Counted from the stretch's first letter, positions 35,789 through 45,316 are shown. The stretch: DNA of 64,000 nucleotides from Limnochorda sp. LNt (GCF_035593265.1 NZ_CP141614.1:620001-684000), one strand, 5' to 3'. Notes: generated from the sequence alone by a model not told the origin. A program made the numbers and translations.

Positions 35789-36414
35789 TGGGTCTGGTCG
35801 CGGCGGCGTGGGAGAGCACCCGGTTCGCCATCTGGGTGCTGGTGGAGCCCCAGGAGACCTTCGAGCGCTTGCGCCAGCGAGGCAGCGTGGGCGCCGCCAT
35901 AGTGATGATCGGCCTGGCGCTGGCCGTCCGGGTCGCCACCTTCTTCACGACGGCCTTCCACTTCTCGTCCGCCGAGCCTTCGGAGGTCAACTTCGCGGGG
36001 GAGGTGCTGCGCCTTCTAGTGCCGCTGCTGACGTGGGTGGTGGCCAACTACGCGGTGACCGCCATCCTCTACGGCGAGGGGACGCTCCGAGCCATCTTCG
36101 TGGCCTCCTCCTACTGCCTGGCGCCCTACGTGCTGCTTACGCCCTGGATCTCGCTGGCCACCAACGTCCTGACCCTGAGCGAGGCGGCGCTGGTCAACGG
36201 GGCGCAGGCGATGGTCTACGCATGGACGGGGCTGCTCTTCTTCATCTCCGTCAAGGTGATCCACAACTACGAGTGGGGCCAGACGCTGGCCATCACCTTG
36301 CTGACCCTGGCCACCATGCTCGCGACGTGGGCGGTGGCGGCCACCATCTACGGTTTGACGGACCAGGTGCTGCACTTCTTCAGGGAAGTGGTGCGGGAGG
36401 CGTTGCTGCGGTGA
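35788..36414 (+). CDS. Yip1-domain polytopic membrane protein
   Basis: 208 residues with about five spans: GAAIVMIGLALAVRVATFF, VLRLLVPLLTWVVANYAVTA, IFVASSYCLAPYVLLTPW, AQAMVYAWTGLLFFISVKVI, TLLTLATMLATWAVAATIYG. The Yip1 feature VEPQETFERLRQRG near the start and the SYCLAPYVL turn fit the family. Start and stop overlaps (TGATG with the previous gene, GTGA with the next) mean strict coupling. Function of bacterial Yip1 proteins is poorly known; here it likely organises the NHL and DUF5696 products at the membrane (inference). Confidence 0.8.
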   Translation: MGLVAAAWESTRFAIWVLVEPQETFERLRQRGSVGAAIVMIGLALAVRVATFFTTAFHFSSAEPSEVNFAGEVLRLLVPLLTWVVANYAVTAILYGEGTLRAIFVASSYCLAPYVLLTPWISLATNVLTLSEAALVNGAQAMVYAWTGLLFFISVKVIHNYEWGQTLAITLLTLATMLATWAVAATIYGLTDQVLHFFREVVREALLR

Positions 36415-38657
36415 CGACTCGAGGCCCTGGCGCAAGCGTCCGCCTGGCGACGGCACTGGTCGTCTCCGTCCTGTCGTGGATGGCCCCGACCCCGACAGCT
36501 CGGGGAGCGGGCGTGGCCGTCGCGACGGAGCCGGACGGAGCCGTCGTGGCGCGCTCGGCCCACCTGGAGATGCGGGTGGCGGCCGACACCGGGCAGGTGG
36601 AGGTGACGGATCTCCGCAACGGCGCGGTCTGGTCCTCGGTGCCGTCCCTGCCGCCCGGCACGCGCATCGTAGGGTTGTGGCGGGCCCACATGGACGCGGG
36701 CTTCATCCTGGAGTATGCCGAGGCGGACCGTCAGCCGAGGGGTGTCCTCAACACGTCTCGCTACCGGCCCGTTCGCACGGTCGAGCCCACGCCTCGAGGC
36801 GCCCGGGTCCGCTACGACATCCTCGATCCGGCCGGTGAGAAGCTCTTCGGCTTCGCATGGGAGCTGAGCCTGGGCGAGGACCACCTGGACTTGCGCATCC
36901 CCTTCGACTCGCTGTACGAGCGGCCGGGTGGACTCAAGCTCATCAGCATCATGCCGCTTCCCTTCTTGGGGGCGGCCACGGATCTCGACGACGGGTACGC
37001 CTTCTTCCCTGACGGGCCGGGTGCCATCACCCGCTTCAAGGTGGACCACCCGACCTACCAGCAGAATTTCCGAGAGTGGGTCTACCAGAGCGGCCCCGAG
37101 TACGCGCCGGGCGGCGCCGGCCAGGTCAGGCTGCCGGTCTTCGGCATCAAGCGGGGATCGGCCGCCTACGTGGGTTTCATCACCCAGGGGGACGCCAACG
37201 CCCAGATCGAGTTCTCACCCAGCGGCTATATATTGCCGCTGTACCGCGTGGCGCCCATCTTCCACTTCCGGCAGCGGTTCAGCGTCGCCTTGCGACGGGA
37301 CGCCTTCGTCGACAAGGTCGACGAGGCCTTGATCGCTGGCGATCGTTCGGTGCGTTACGTCTTCCTGCACGGCGAGGATGCCGACTACTCGGGCATGGCA
37401 CGGGCCTACCGGCGCCATCTCCTGGAGGCTGGGAGCCTGGCGCGGGCCATCCCGCCCGACTTCGCCGGCTATCTCGACCTCTCGCTCTTCATGGCCATCG
37501 AGAAGCCCCTCTTGTTGTGGAGCAGTCTCGTGCCGATGACGACCTTCGCCCAGGCCCGGGAGATCCTCGAGGAGCTGCGTCGCCACGGGGTCGAGCGCGT
37601 GGCGCTCACGCTCATGGGGTGGACGAGCCGAGGCTACATGGGGGCGCCGCCTGCCCGCTTCCCGGTGGAGAAGGCGCTGGGCGGCGAGGCCGGCTTGCGG
37701 GACTTGGTCGCCTGGGCCCGGGATCACGGTATCGAGGTGTGGCTGTACGACCAGTTCTTGTGGGCTGCCCAGGGAGCGGCGGGCTACTCGGAGCGGCGCG
37801 ACGTGGTGCGGCGTGCCTCACGAGATCTGCTGGGCTTCTCCCGTGCGCTGAGCCCCGTCCCGTCGCTGCGGACGGAGCGCCGCTACTACCTGCTCAACCC
37901 CCTCGCGGCCATCGCCATTGCCCGCCGAGATGTGCCACGCCTGGCCGCCCTGGGGGTCACCGGCATCGTCGACGAGAACGTCGGTGCCCTCGTGCACGTG
38001 GACCACAACCCCGCCCGTGCCATGGGCCGGGCAGACTTCATCGCAGCCTTGCAAGAGCTGGCGGGGGTCTACCGGGACAGTGGCCTCAAGGTGGGCGTCA
38101 ACAAGGGCAACGGCTTCATCTTGGGCTCGGTGGATCGCCTCCTCGACATCCCGACGGAAGGAGGGCGCCTGCTCTTCGCGGACGAGACCGTGCCCTTCTA
38201 CCAGATGGTGGTGCACGGCTACGTTCCGTACAGTGGCGACTTCTTCGAGGCCGGCAACCTGCGGGCGGATCCCGCAATCGAGAGGCTGCGCGCCATCGAG
38301 TTCGGCGCGCTCCCGCGCTACGTGCTGACGTACGAGGCGACGTCCAGCCTCGCCGACACCTGGTTCTCGCAGCTGTACAGCTCTCGCTACACCGACTGGA
38401 TCGACAGCCTCGTGGAGGACTACCGCATCCTCGTCGAGGAGTTGGGACGCTTGCAGGTCGTCCCGATGCAGGCCCACCGCCGGCTGGACGAGGGCGTCTA
38501 CGAGGTGCGCTACGAAGATGGGAGCCGGGTGATCGTCAACTACCGCGCGCAGGCGTATTCGCTCAACGGAGAGAGGTCACCCCGCTCCGTCTCCGTGCCT
38601 CCCCTGGGACACGTCGTCCTGTGGGCCCAGGGGGACGAGGGGGGAGCTGGCTCATGA
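36411..38657 (+). CDS. DUF5696 protein, glycosidase-like, secreted
   Basis: 748 residues from GTG 36411. It has a signal segment (LATALVVSVLSWM) and an N-terminal beta domain (HLEMRVAADTGQVEVTDLRN, then LKLISIMPLPFLG). A TIM-barrel-like region from about 330 to 620 follows: RVALTLMGWTSRGYMGAPP, GIEVWLYDQFLW, VTGIVDENVGALVHVDHN, and SGDFFEAGNLRADP preceded by VPFYQMVVHGYVPY. The C-terminal beta part is EVRYEDGSRVIVNYRAQAYS. The layout is like GH36/GH101-type enzymes. VDEN at about 517 is a candidate acidic site, but no catalytic pair is proven. DUF5696 genes accompany ABC sugar importers in other Gram-positives; cleaving bound glycan before uptake is inference. Confidence 0.8.
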   Translation: MTTRGPGASVRLATALVVSVLSWMAPTPTARGAGVAVATEPDGAVVARSAHLEMRVAADTGQVEVTDLRNGAVWSSVPSLPPGTRIVGLWRAHMDAGFILEYAEADRQPRGVLNTSRYRPVRTVEPTPRGARVRYDILDPAGEKLFGFAWELSLGEDHLDLRIPFDSLYERPGGLKLISIMPLPFLGAATDLDDGYAFFPDGPGAITRFKVDHPTYQQNFREWVYQSGPEYAPGGAGQVRLPVFGIKRGSAAYVGFITQGDANAQIEFSPSGYILPLYRVAPIFHFRQRFSVALRRDAFVDKVDEALIAGDRSVRYVFLHGEDADYSGMARAYRRHLLEAGSLARAIPPDFAGYLDLSLFMAIEKPLLLWSSLVPMTTFAQAREILEELRRHGVERVALTLMGWTSRGYMGAPPARFPVEKALGGEAGLRDLVAWARDHGIEVWLYDQFLWAAQGAAGYSERRDVVRRASRDLLGFSRALSPVPSLRTERRYYLLNPLAAIAIARRDVPRLAALGVTGIVDENVGALVHVDHNPARAMGRADFIAALQELAGVYRDSGLKVGVNKGNGFILGSVDRLLDIPTEGGRLLFADETVPFYQMVVHGYVPYSGDFFEAGNLRADPAIERLRAIEFGALPRYVLTYEATSSLADTWFSQLYSSRYTDWIDSLVEDYRILVEELGRLQVVPMQAHRRLDEGVYEVRYEDGSRVIVNYRAQAYSLNGERSPRSVSVPPLGHVVLWAQGDEGGAGS

Positions 38658-39541
38658 GCGCGCGCCCGCGGCCGCTTCGGATCTCGCTGGCCACGCGTCG
38701 GGCCCTGGAGGGCTTCGCGTTCATCTCGCCGTGGCTGGTGGGCTTCGTCGCCTTCGCGCTCTGGCCGCTGGTGCGATCCTTTCTGCTCAGCTTCCAGAAA
38801 CTGGATCAGCTGGTAGGCTTCCGCACCTCGTGGGTGGGGCTCGACAACTATCGGGAGAGCTTCCTGGTCGACGCCAACTTCGTCCCCATGTTCATCGACG
38901 TGGTGCGAAACACCCTCGTCGACATCCCGGCCGTCGTGGTCTTCTCCCTCTTCACGGCCCTCATGGTCAACCTCAGGCTGCGAGGGGACGCGTTCTTTCG
39001 GGCGGTCTTCTTCTTGCCGGTGGTGATCGGGTCGGGCGCCGTAGTGCAGCACCTCCAAGCGCAGGATGTGGGCCGGCTCAGCATCATCCGCAGCGCCGAG
39101 GGGTTCGCCGAGTTCCTGGTCGCCTACCTGGGCCCCGCGCCCGCGTCGGCGGTGCTGGACCTGCTCAACCGCCTCGCGCTGGTGCTCTGGGGCACCGGAG
39201 TGCAGGTGCTCCTCTTTCTGGCCGGCCTGCAGAGCGTAAGCCCCAGCCTGTACGAAGCCGCCCGGGTGGATGGCGCCACCGAGTGGGAGATGTTCTGGAA
39301 GGTGACGTTGCCGATGCTGTCCCCCATCATCCTGGTGGTGGCCATCTACACCCTGGTCGACTCCTTTACGTCGGTCTTCAACCCCATCCTGACCTACGTG
39401 CGTGATGTCGCCTTCAGCGGACAGTTTCGAATGGGTTACGCGGCCGCCCTTGGGTGGATCTACTTCGCGTTCGCCTTCGTGCTGATGGTGATCATCTTCA
39501 AGGTGGCCGAGCGCCGCATCTTCTACGCCGGGGAGCGATAG
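38654..39541 (+). CDS. Sugar ABC transporter permease A, pair 2
   Basis: 295 residues, six spans, starting GFAFISPWLVGFVAFALWPL. EAA loop EAARVDGATEWEMF then VTLP. Within the second periplasmic loop is a long insert (HLQAQDVGRLSIIRSAEGFA). ATG 38654 overlaps the DUF5696 stop as ATGA. This second pair differs from pair 1 in sequence, so it probably moves another substrate or forms the exporter-like partner of the same complex. Confidence 0.92.
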   Translation: MSARPRPLRISLATRRALEGFAFISPWLVGFVAFALWPLVRSFLLSFQKLDQLVGFRTSWVGLDNYRESFLVDANFVPMFIDVVRNTLVDIPAVVVFSLFTALMVNLRLRGDAFFRAVFFLPVVIGSGAVVQHLQAQDVGRLSIIRSAEGFAEFLVAYLGPAPASAVLDLLNRLALVLWGTGVQVLLFLAGLQSVSPSLYEAARVDGATEWEMFWKVTLPMLSPIILVVAIYTLVDSFTSVFNPILTYVRDVAFSGQFRMGYAAALGWIYFAFAFVLMVIIFKVAERRIFYAGER

Positions 39542-39548
39542 ACGACCG

Positions 39549-40490
<942 letters not shown>

Positions 40491-40514
40491 GTGGCGTCGC
40501 CCGTCGCAGCCGGG

Positions 40515-42317
40515 CTAGGGCTGCCACCGATGACCGGCGGGCCAGCGCCCCGGCAGGCCGACCGGCAGCCGGCCGTCAGCCGGCGTCCGCCCGGCCAGCA
40601 CCTCGGCCAGGGCCTGCAGCGAGACCGCGGTGGTGCCGTAGGTGGCCAGCAGGGCCGGGCCGTCGGGCATCTCCCCCAGATCGTATGGCTCCCGCAACGC
40701 CACGACGACGGTGGGGCGTCCCAGGTTGAGCTCCCAGGCCCGTCGCACCAGCTGCACCTGGCCGGCATAGCGGGGCTCCCAGGCACGGTAGGTGCCCACC
40801 AGCACGGCGTCCCAGCGAGCGAGGTCCTGCAGCAGGCGCTCCACCTCCGTGGCCTGGATGGCCAGGGGGTAGGTGCGCTCCTCCACCTCGAAGCCCACCT
40901 CCGCCAGGGCGGCACCGAGGCCGGTGGTGTGAGCGCCTCGCTCCTCGACCCCCGTCAGGTCCTGGATGCGGGGCACAACGACGAGGAGCCGCCGACCCTC
41001 GCCCAGCGGGACGAAACCGTTGGGATCGGCGACTCGGGTGACGGAGCGGCGCGCCGCCTCCAGGGCGGCGGAGCGGGCTTCCGACGAGCCGACTCGTTGC
41101 GGGACGGCGGCGACGTCGACACGGGGATCGCCGTCGAGCAGCCCGACCCGCGCCTTGGCGGCCATCACCCGGCTGACGGCCTCCTCGAGGCGGGCCGCCG
41201 GGATCTCGCCGGAGCGCGCGGCCTCCACCAGGCGGCGCGCGACTCGCACCGCGGTGGCCCAGTCTTGCGGCCAGGCCACCAGCACGGCGTCGGCCCCTGC
41301 CCGCACCGCCTGCACGGCTGCCTCCTCGATGCCGAATCGCTTGACGATGGCCCCCATCTCCAGGGCGTCGGTCACCACCAGCCCCTGAAATCCCATCGCC
41401 TCGCGCAACAGCCCGGTCAGCACCCGGGACGACAACGTGGCGGGCAGGCCGGGGGTCGGGTCCACCGACGGAAACGTGACGTGGGCGGTCATGATGGAGG
41501 CCACGCCCGCCTCGATGGCCGCCTCGAAGGGCAGGAGCTCGATCTGCCGCAGTCGCTCCATCGGATGGGCGACCGTCGGCAGGTCGATGTGGGAGTCCAC
41601 CGCCGTGTCGCCGTGGCCGGGGAAGTGCTTGGCAGTGGCCAGGACGCCGCCGTCCTGGAGCCCCCGGATCATGGCGACCCCCAGGGCGGCGACCCGCTGG
41701 GGCGACTCGCCGAAGGAGCGCACCCCGATGACGGGGTTGGCCGGGTTGTTGTTGACGTCGAGGACGGGCGCGTAATCCTGGTGAATCCCGACGGCTCGTA
41801 GCTCCCGGGCGGTCCACAGGCCGGCCTGGTAGGCCAATGTCTCGGAATCCGCCGCTCCGAGCGCCATATTCCCGGGAAATACCGTCGCCCCCCGCGTCAG
41901 CCGGGCGACCAGCCCGCCCTCCTGGTCGACGCTCACCAGCAGGGGTACCCGGGCACCCGACGAGCGCGCCATCTCCTGGAGCGCGTTGGTCAGCCGCGCG
42001 ACCTGGACGGGGTCCACGACGTTGCGCGCGAAGAGGATGACCCCGCCCACGTAGTGCCGCCGGATCAACTCCTCCACCTCGGGCCCCGGCTCGACGCCCG
42101 GAAAGCCGACGTGCAGGATCTGGCCGACCTTCTGCTCGATGGTCATGGAGGCCACCCACTCCCTGATGCGTGACGGCGACGTCCCGGCGGCGGGGCCTGC
42201 CGTGGCCGGCTCGTTGACGGTGGGTGCGAGCCGGCCGAGCGCGAAGCCGAGCACGGCAGCCGCCAGGCCCACGACCGCCAGCGCGGCGACGACGCCGCGG
42301 CGGCCCGGCGCGATCAC
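40515..42317 (-). CDS. nagZ: NagZ-type beta-N-acetylglucosaminidase (GH3), membrane-anchored
   Basis: 600 residues. An N-terminal span (GVVAALAVVGLAAAVLGFAL) precedes the GH3 domain: GGVILFARNV, VDQEGGLVARL, YAPVLDVNNNPANPVIGVRSFG, the NagZ-specific KHFPGHGDTAVDSH with its Asp-His dyad, and the nucleophile Asp in VVTDALEMGA. A second domain (RLLVVVPRIQDLTGVEERGA onward) makes it the long Gram-positive form. It releases GlcNAc from muropeptide or chito-oligosaccharide ends. The GTG start lies in GTGA shared with the regulator's stop, so the two form one operon. The gene ends facing the transporter operon. Confidence 0.92.
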   Translation of the reverse strand: MIAPGRRGVVAALAVVGLAAAVLGFALGRLAPTVNEPATAGPAAGTSPSRIREWVASMTIEQKVGQILHVGFPGVEPGPEVEELIRRHYVGGVILFARNVVDPVQVARLTNALQEMARSSGARVPLLVSVDQEGGLVARLTRGATVFPGNMALGAADSETLAYQAGLWTARELRAVGIHQDYAPVLDVNNNPANPVIGVRSFGESPQRVAALGVAMIRGLQDGGVLATAKHFPGHGDTAVDSHIDLPTVAHPMERLRQIELLPFEAAIEAGVASIMTAHVTFPSVDPTPGLPATLSSRVLTGLLREAMGFQGLVVTDALEMGAIVKRFGIEEAAVQAVRAGADAVLVAWPQDWATAVRVARRLVEAARSGEIPAARLEEAVSRVMAAKARVGLLDGDPRVDVAAVPQRVGSSEARSAALEAARRSVTRVADPNGFVPLGEGRRLLVVVPRIQDLTGVEERGAHTTGLGAALAEVGFEVEERTYPLAIQATEVERLLQDLARWDAVLVGTYRAWEPRYAGQVQLVRRAWELNLGRPTVVVALREPYDLGEMPDGPALLATYGTTAVSLQALAEVLAGRTPADGRLPVGLPGRWPAGHRWQP

Positions 42318-43126
42318 GAGCTCTCACCACGCACGGGGCGGTCTCGTCGCAACTCGACGAAGAACTTGTAGCGGTCGCCCCGGTAGAGGGAGCGCACGAA
42401 CTCGACGGGCTCGCCGGCCGCGTCGTACGTGGTGCGCTCCATCAAGAGCAACGGGCTGCCGGGCTCCACGCCCAACAGGCGCGCCTCGCTCTCTCCCGCC
42501 AGCACCGGCTCCAGGGTCTGGTGGGCGTGCGCGAGGTCGATCCCGAGCTCGCCCTGCAGGTACTCGTAGAGGGACCCCTCGGCCACGCGCCCCCGTGGTA
42601 CCGACGGTACCCGGGCGACGGGGAGGTGGCTGGTCTCGAGGGCCATGGGGATGCCGTCGGCCAGGCGCAGGCGCCGGATGACGAGGACCCGCCGGTCGGC
42701 GTCGAGGGCCAGCGCTCGCTCCACCTTGGGGGGCGCCTCCTGGACCTCCATCTCCAGGAGGCGGGCCCCCGGGCGCATGCCGCGGCGCCGCATGTCCTCG
42801 CTGAAGCTGGTCAGCGAGACCAGACCCTGCTCGATTTTGCGCTCCGCGACGAACGTGCCCCGCCCCTGCCGTCGTACCAGGACCGACTCCTGCACCAGCT
42901 CGACGAGGGCCTGGCGCACCGTCATGCGGGAGATCCCCAGATGCTGGGCGAGCTGCCGCTCCGAGGGGATTCGCTGGCCGTTGCGGATCTCGCCGCGCTC
43001 GACGAGGTCCAGCAACGACCGCTTGAGCTGGACGTAGAGGGGTGCGCTCCCGCGGGCGCCCGGCGTCCAGCGCAACGCGTCGAGCACGGGATCTCGACGG
43101 CTGACCGTGGTCGGCATCGTGCCCAC
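42314..43126 (-). CDS. GntR/HutC-family regulator, DasR/NagR-like
   Basis: 270 residues. The GntR winged helix (GSAPLYVQLKRSLLDLVERG, IPSERQLAQHLGISRMTVRQ, VRRQGRGTFVAE) is followed by the UTRA/HutC effector domain (SFSEDMRRRGMRPGARLL, DRRVLVIRRLRLADGIPM, SLYEYLQGELGIDLAHAHQT, YKFFVELRRD). Family members such as DasR and NagR bind TGGTCTAGACCA and respond to glucosamine or GlcNAc 6-phosphates. Perfect sites of this kind stand 13 kb away at 29386 and 29446, and a one-mismatch site lies 53 bp upstream, so autoregulation and control of the transporter cluster are likely. GTG 43126 has AGGAG 9 nt ahead; ATG 43117 is possible. Confidence 0.88.
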   Translation of the reverse strand: MGTMPTTVSRRDPVLDALRWTPGARGSAPLYVQLKRSLLDLVERGEIRNGQRIPSERQLAQHLGISRMTVRQALVELVQESVLVRRQGRGTFVAERKIEQGLVSLTSFSEDMRRRGMRPGARLLEMEVQEAPPKVERALALDADRRVLVIRRLRLADGIPMALETSHLPVARVPSVPRGRVAEGSLYEYLQGELGIDLAHAHQTLEPVLAGESEARLLGVEPGSPLLLMERTTYDAAGEPVEFVRSLYRGDRYKFFVELRRDRPVRGESS

Positions 43127-43178
43127 GCCCCACCTCTCCTCGCCCCTGCGGATGGGACCCCGCCTCCGGGAGCGCGAC

Positions 43179-43188
43179 GGTCTGGACC
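43179..43188. promoter_or_regulatory. Degenerate DasR/NagR-type operator upstream of the regulator
   Basis: GGTCTGGACC, one change from GGTCTAGACC, followed by A to give TGGACCA. It lies 53 bp upstream of the regulator start, in the gap to the divergent thioesterase gene. Further along, TGGTATTCCTGGACC at 43200-43214 has split halves of the same motif. Confidence 0.6.
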
Positions 43189-43290
43189 ACCGCCTCGCTC
43201 TGGTATTCCTGGACCTTCCGGCGAATCCTTCACCCGCCCGATCCAGTACGGTCACCAGGAGCCCTCGGGGGCCCGCCGAAGGCTCTGCCC

Positions 43291-43842
43291 ATGGCCTTCG
43301 AGTACTGGACCTCCGCCTGCTTCGTCTGCGGTCGCGAAAACGAGGGAGGCCTCCACGCCCGGGTGGTGGCCGGCGAACTGGGCGGTCTCGTGCAGGCGAC
43401 GCTGCCGCCGAGCCTGGTGGGCCTCCCCGGCATCGGCCACGGCGGGGCCGTGGTGGCTCTGCTCGACGAGGCGATGTGGTACGCGGTCTACGGGCAGGCC
43501 GGCATCCCCTCGTTGACGGCTCACCTGGAGGTGCGCTTCGTCCGACCGGCGCCCCCGCAGGTGCCGCTCGTCGCGGTAGCGCGGCTGGCCCCGGCCCGAG
43601 GGGCGCCGCCTGGTGACGACTCGCAGGGAAGGGGCGGGCCCAGACGAATAGGACGGGCTGTGGCCCGCCTGCTGGACGGTGAGGGGCGGCTCGTCGCCGC
43701 CGCTCGCGGCCGCTTCGTGGAGGTGGAGCCGTCGACCGTGCCGGTACACCGCCTGCTCGCTTGCCGGCCCGTGACGCCCGACGCGGTGGCGGACCTGTGG
43801 CGGTGGCCGGGTGTCGGGGCCTTTTTGAAGGGTGGCGAGTGA
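43291..43842 (+). CDS. PaaI-type hotdog thioesterase
   Basis: 183 residues. CFVCGRENEGGLHARV begins the fold. GIGHGGAVVALLDEAMWYAV holds the catalytic Asp/Glu region, and TAHLEVRFVRPAP is the following strand. Residues near 104-120 carry an insert rich in Gly, Pro and Arg (APARGAPPGDDSQGRG) that the family usually lacks. Such enzymes hydrolyse acyl-CoA or acyl-ACP thioesters. It runs into fabI, with the stop 2 nt before the favoured fabI start, so a fatty-acid link is plausible. Confidence 0.85.
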   Translation: MAFEYWTSACFVCGRENEGGLHARVVAGELGGLVQATLPPSLVGLPGIGHGGAVVALLDEAMWYAVYGQAGIPSLTAHLEVRFVRPAPPQVPLVAVARLAPARGAPPGDDSQGRGGPRRIGRAVARLLDGEGRLVAAARGRFVEVEPSTVPVHRLLACRPVTPDAVADLWRWPGVGAFLKGGE

Positions 43843-43843
43843 C

Positions 43844-44611
43844 GTGAGCCTGCAAGGCAAGGTCGCGCTCGTGTTGGGCGTGGCCAACCAGAGGAGCATC
43901 GCCTGGAGCATCGCCAGGGCCCTGGCGCAAGAGGGGGCACGCCTGGCCCTCACCTACCAAAACGAGCGCCTGCGCCCCAACGTGGAGGAGCTGGCCTCCA
44001 CCATCGGCGCGGCCACCTTCGCCTGCGACGTCAGCTCGGACCAGGACGTGGCGGCCCTGATGGATTGGGTCGGCCGTGAGATGGGAGGCCTCGACATGCT
44101 GGTGCACAGCGTGGCCTACGCCCCCCGGGAGGGCCTGGAGGGCCGCTTCGTCGAGACACCCCGGGACGCCTTCCGGATCGCCCTCGACGTCAGCTGCTAC
44201 TCGCTGGTGGCGCTCTGCCGCGCCGCCGAGCCCCTGATGAAAGCCCGGGGCGGTGGCAGCGTGCTGACCATGACCTACTACGGCTCCGAGAAGGTGATGC
44301 CGGGTTACAACTTGATGGGCGTGGCCAAGGCGGCGCTGGAGTCCTCGGTCCGGTATCTGGCCTACGAGCTGGGGGCTTCGGGCATCCGCGTCAACGCCAT
44401 CTCCGCCGGCCCCATCAACACCCTGGCGGCCCGGGGCGTCTCGGGCTTCACCGAGATGCGCCGCACCCACGCCGAGCGGGCGCCCCTGCGGCGCAATATC
44501 GAGGTGGACGAGGTCGGCCGGACGGCTGCCTTCCTCTTGGGGCCGGGCGCCAGCGGGATCACCGGCGAGGTGATCTACGTGGACGCCGGCTACCACGTCA
44601 TGGGCGTCTGA
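43844..44611 (+). CDS. fabI: Enoyl-[acyl-carrier-protein] reductase (FabI)
   Basis: 255 residues, the usual length. NAD-binding GVANQRSIAWSIARAL, the catalytic motif TYYGSEKVMPGYNLMGVAKA (Tyr-x6-Lys), SAGPINTLAARGV, and the C-terminal ITGEVIYVDAGYHVMGV are all typical of FabI, which reduces enoyl-ACP in the last step of each fatty-acid elongation round. GTG 43844 is chosen; GTG 43832 in frame would overlap the thioesterase. It is followed by a hairpin (44619-44637) and a strong tRNA promoter. Confidence 0.95.
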   Translation: MSLQGKVALVLGVANQRSIAWSIARALAQEGARLALTYQNERLRPNVEELASTIGAATFACDVSSDQDVAALMDWVGREMGGLDMLVHSVAYAPREGLEGRFVETPRDAFRIALDVSCYSLVALCRAAEPLMKARGGGSVLTMTYYGSEKVMPGYNLMGVAKAALESSVRYLAYELGASGIRVNAISAGPINTLAARGVSGFTEMRRTHAERAPLRRNIEVDEVGRTAAFLLGPGASGITGEVIYVDAGYHVMGV

Positions 44612-44618
44612 GGGCGGG

Positions 44619-44637
44619 CCCCGCTTGCGAGGCGGGG
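44619..44637 (+). terminator. Hairpin after fabI, overlapping the tRNA-Asn promoter
   Basis: CCCCGC and GCGGGG-type arms (CCCCGC-TTGCGAG-GCGGGG) form a short strong stem. There is no U tract. Its loop is the -35 hexamer of the tRNA promoter. Confidence 0.45.
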
Positions 44638-44653
44638 TGGGCGCGACTATAAT
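44625..44653 (+). promoter_or_regulatory. Promoter of tRNA-Asn
   Basis: TTGCGA (44625-44630) and TATAAT (44648-44653) are 17 bp apart, a near-consensus sigma-A promoter 58 bp before the tRNA. Confidence 0.75.
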
Positions 44654-44710
44654 GAGGGCCGCGGGCCCGCTCGGGCCGGTCCAGCCGCCGGACGAGGCGG
44701 CCGGTGGCGT

Positions 44711-44785
44711 TCCTCGGTAGCTCAATGGTAGAGCGCCCGGCTGTTAACCGGGGGGTTGCAGGTTCGAATCCTGCCCGAGGAGCCA
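44711..44785 (+). tRNA. tRNA-Asn(GTT)
   Basis: The 75-nt cloverleaf is intact: acceptor TCCTCGG/CCGAGGA, D stem GCTC/GAGC, anticodon stem CCCGG/CCGGG around CTGTTAA (GTT), T stem GCAGG/CCTGC around TTCGAAT, discriminator G, encoded CCA. Confidence 0.97.
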
Positions 44786-44940
44786 TCCCTCCCGTCCCCG
44801 TGGCTCTTTCCGCCATCTCGTGAGTCCCGCCGCGACGATCTCGACGGCTTCGGCGCGTGTAGCGTCCCTCTCCGCCGGGCATGCTTGCGGGTGAGGCCGT
44901 GAGCCGCAAGGCGTCGAGAGAGGGGAGCGACGATACCGGC

Positions 44941-45243
44941 ATGGATGCTGACCTCGCGTGGCAGGAGTGGAAGCGATGGCTGTCGCAGGCTGTCTCGGCT
45001 GGACGGGAGGCCGGCCTCGGCAGCCGGGAGCTGGTCGACTACGCCGAACGCGTGGGTGACTTCCTGGCCCGTCACGTGGACCCGGCCAACCCCCAGCAGC
45101 GGGTGCTCAAGGAGCTTTGGAGCGTGGCCGACCAGGGGGAGCAGCGGGCCATCGCCTCGGCCCTGGTCAAGCTGGTGGGGCAGGCGGGCGATGTCGGGGG
45201 TGGATACCAGCGCGACCGTGGCCGGGGCTTCACCTTGAGCTGA
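44941..45243 (+). CDS. DUF3243 protein
   Basis: 100 residues. WQEWKRWLSQAVSAGREAGL, YAERVGDFLARHVDPANPQQ, LKELWSVADQGEQRAIASAL and VKLVGQ follow DUF3243 (YmfJ type) throughout; the family is typical of Gram-positive spore-former relatives and has no known biochemical role. ATG 44941 gives the family length; an upstream start at 44881 adds 20 unlike residues. It is a single gene ending before a strong hairpin. Confidence 0.9.
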   Translation: MDADLAWQEWKRWLSQAVSAGREAGLGSRELVDYAERVGDFLARHVDPANPQQRVLKELWSVADQGEQRAIASALVKLVGQAGDVGGGYQRDRGRGFTLS

Positions 45244-45251
45244 GCCGGCCA

Positions 45252-45282
45252 GGCCGGGCCATGGGTGGCGACAGGCCCGGCC
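45252..45282. terminator. Hairpin after DUF3243 gene
   Basis: GGCCGGGCC (45252-45260) and GGCCCGGCC (45274-45282) are perfect complements around a 13-nt loop, with CCGTTTG following. It precedes the ABC promoter. Confidence 0.55.
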
Positions 45283-45286
45283 CCGT

Positions 45287-45316
45287 TTGAACGGCCGGTC
45301 CCGCATCCCCTATAAT
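45287..45316 (+). promoter_or_regulatory. Promoter of the GldA-type ABC operon
   Basis: TTGAAC (45287-45292) and TATAAT (45311-45316) with an 18-bp spacer, 23 bp before the GTG start at 45339. Confidence 0.7.
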
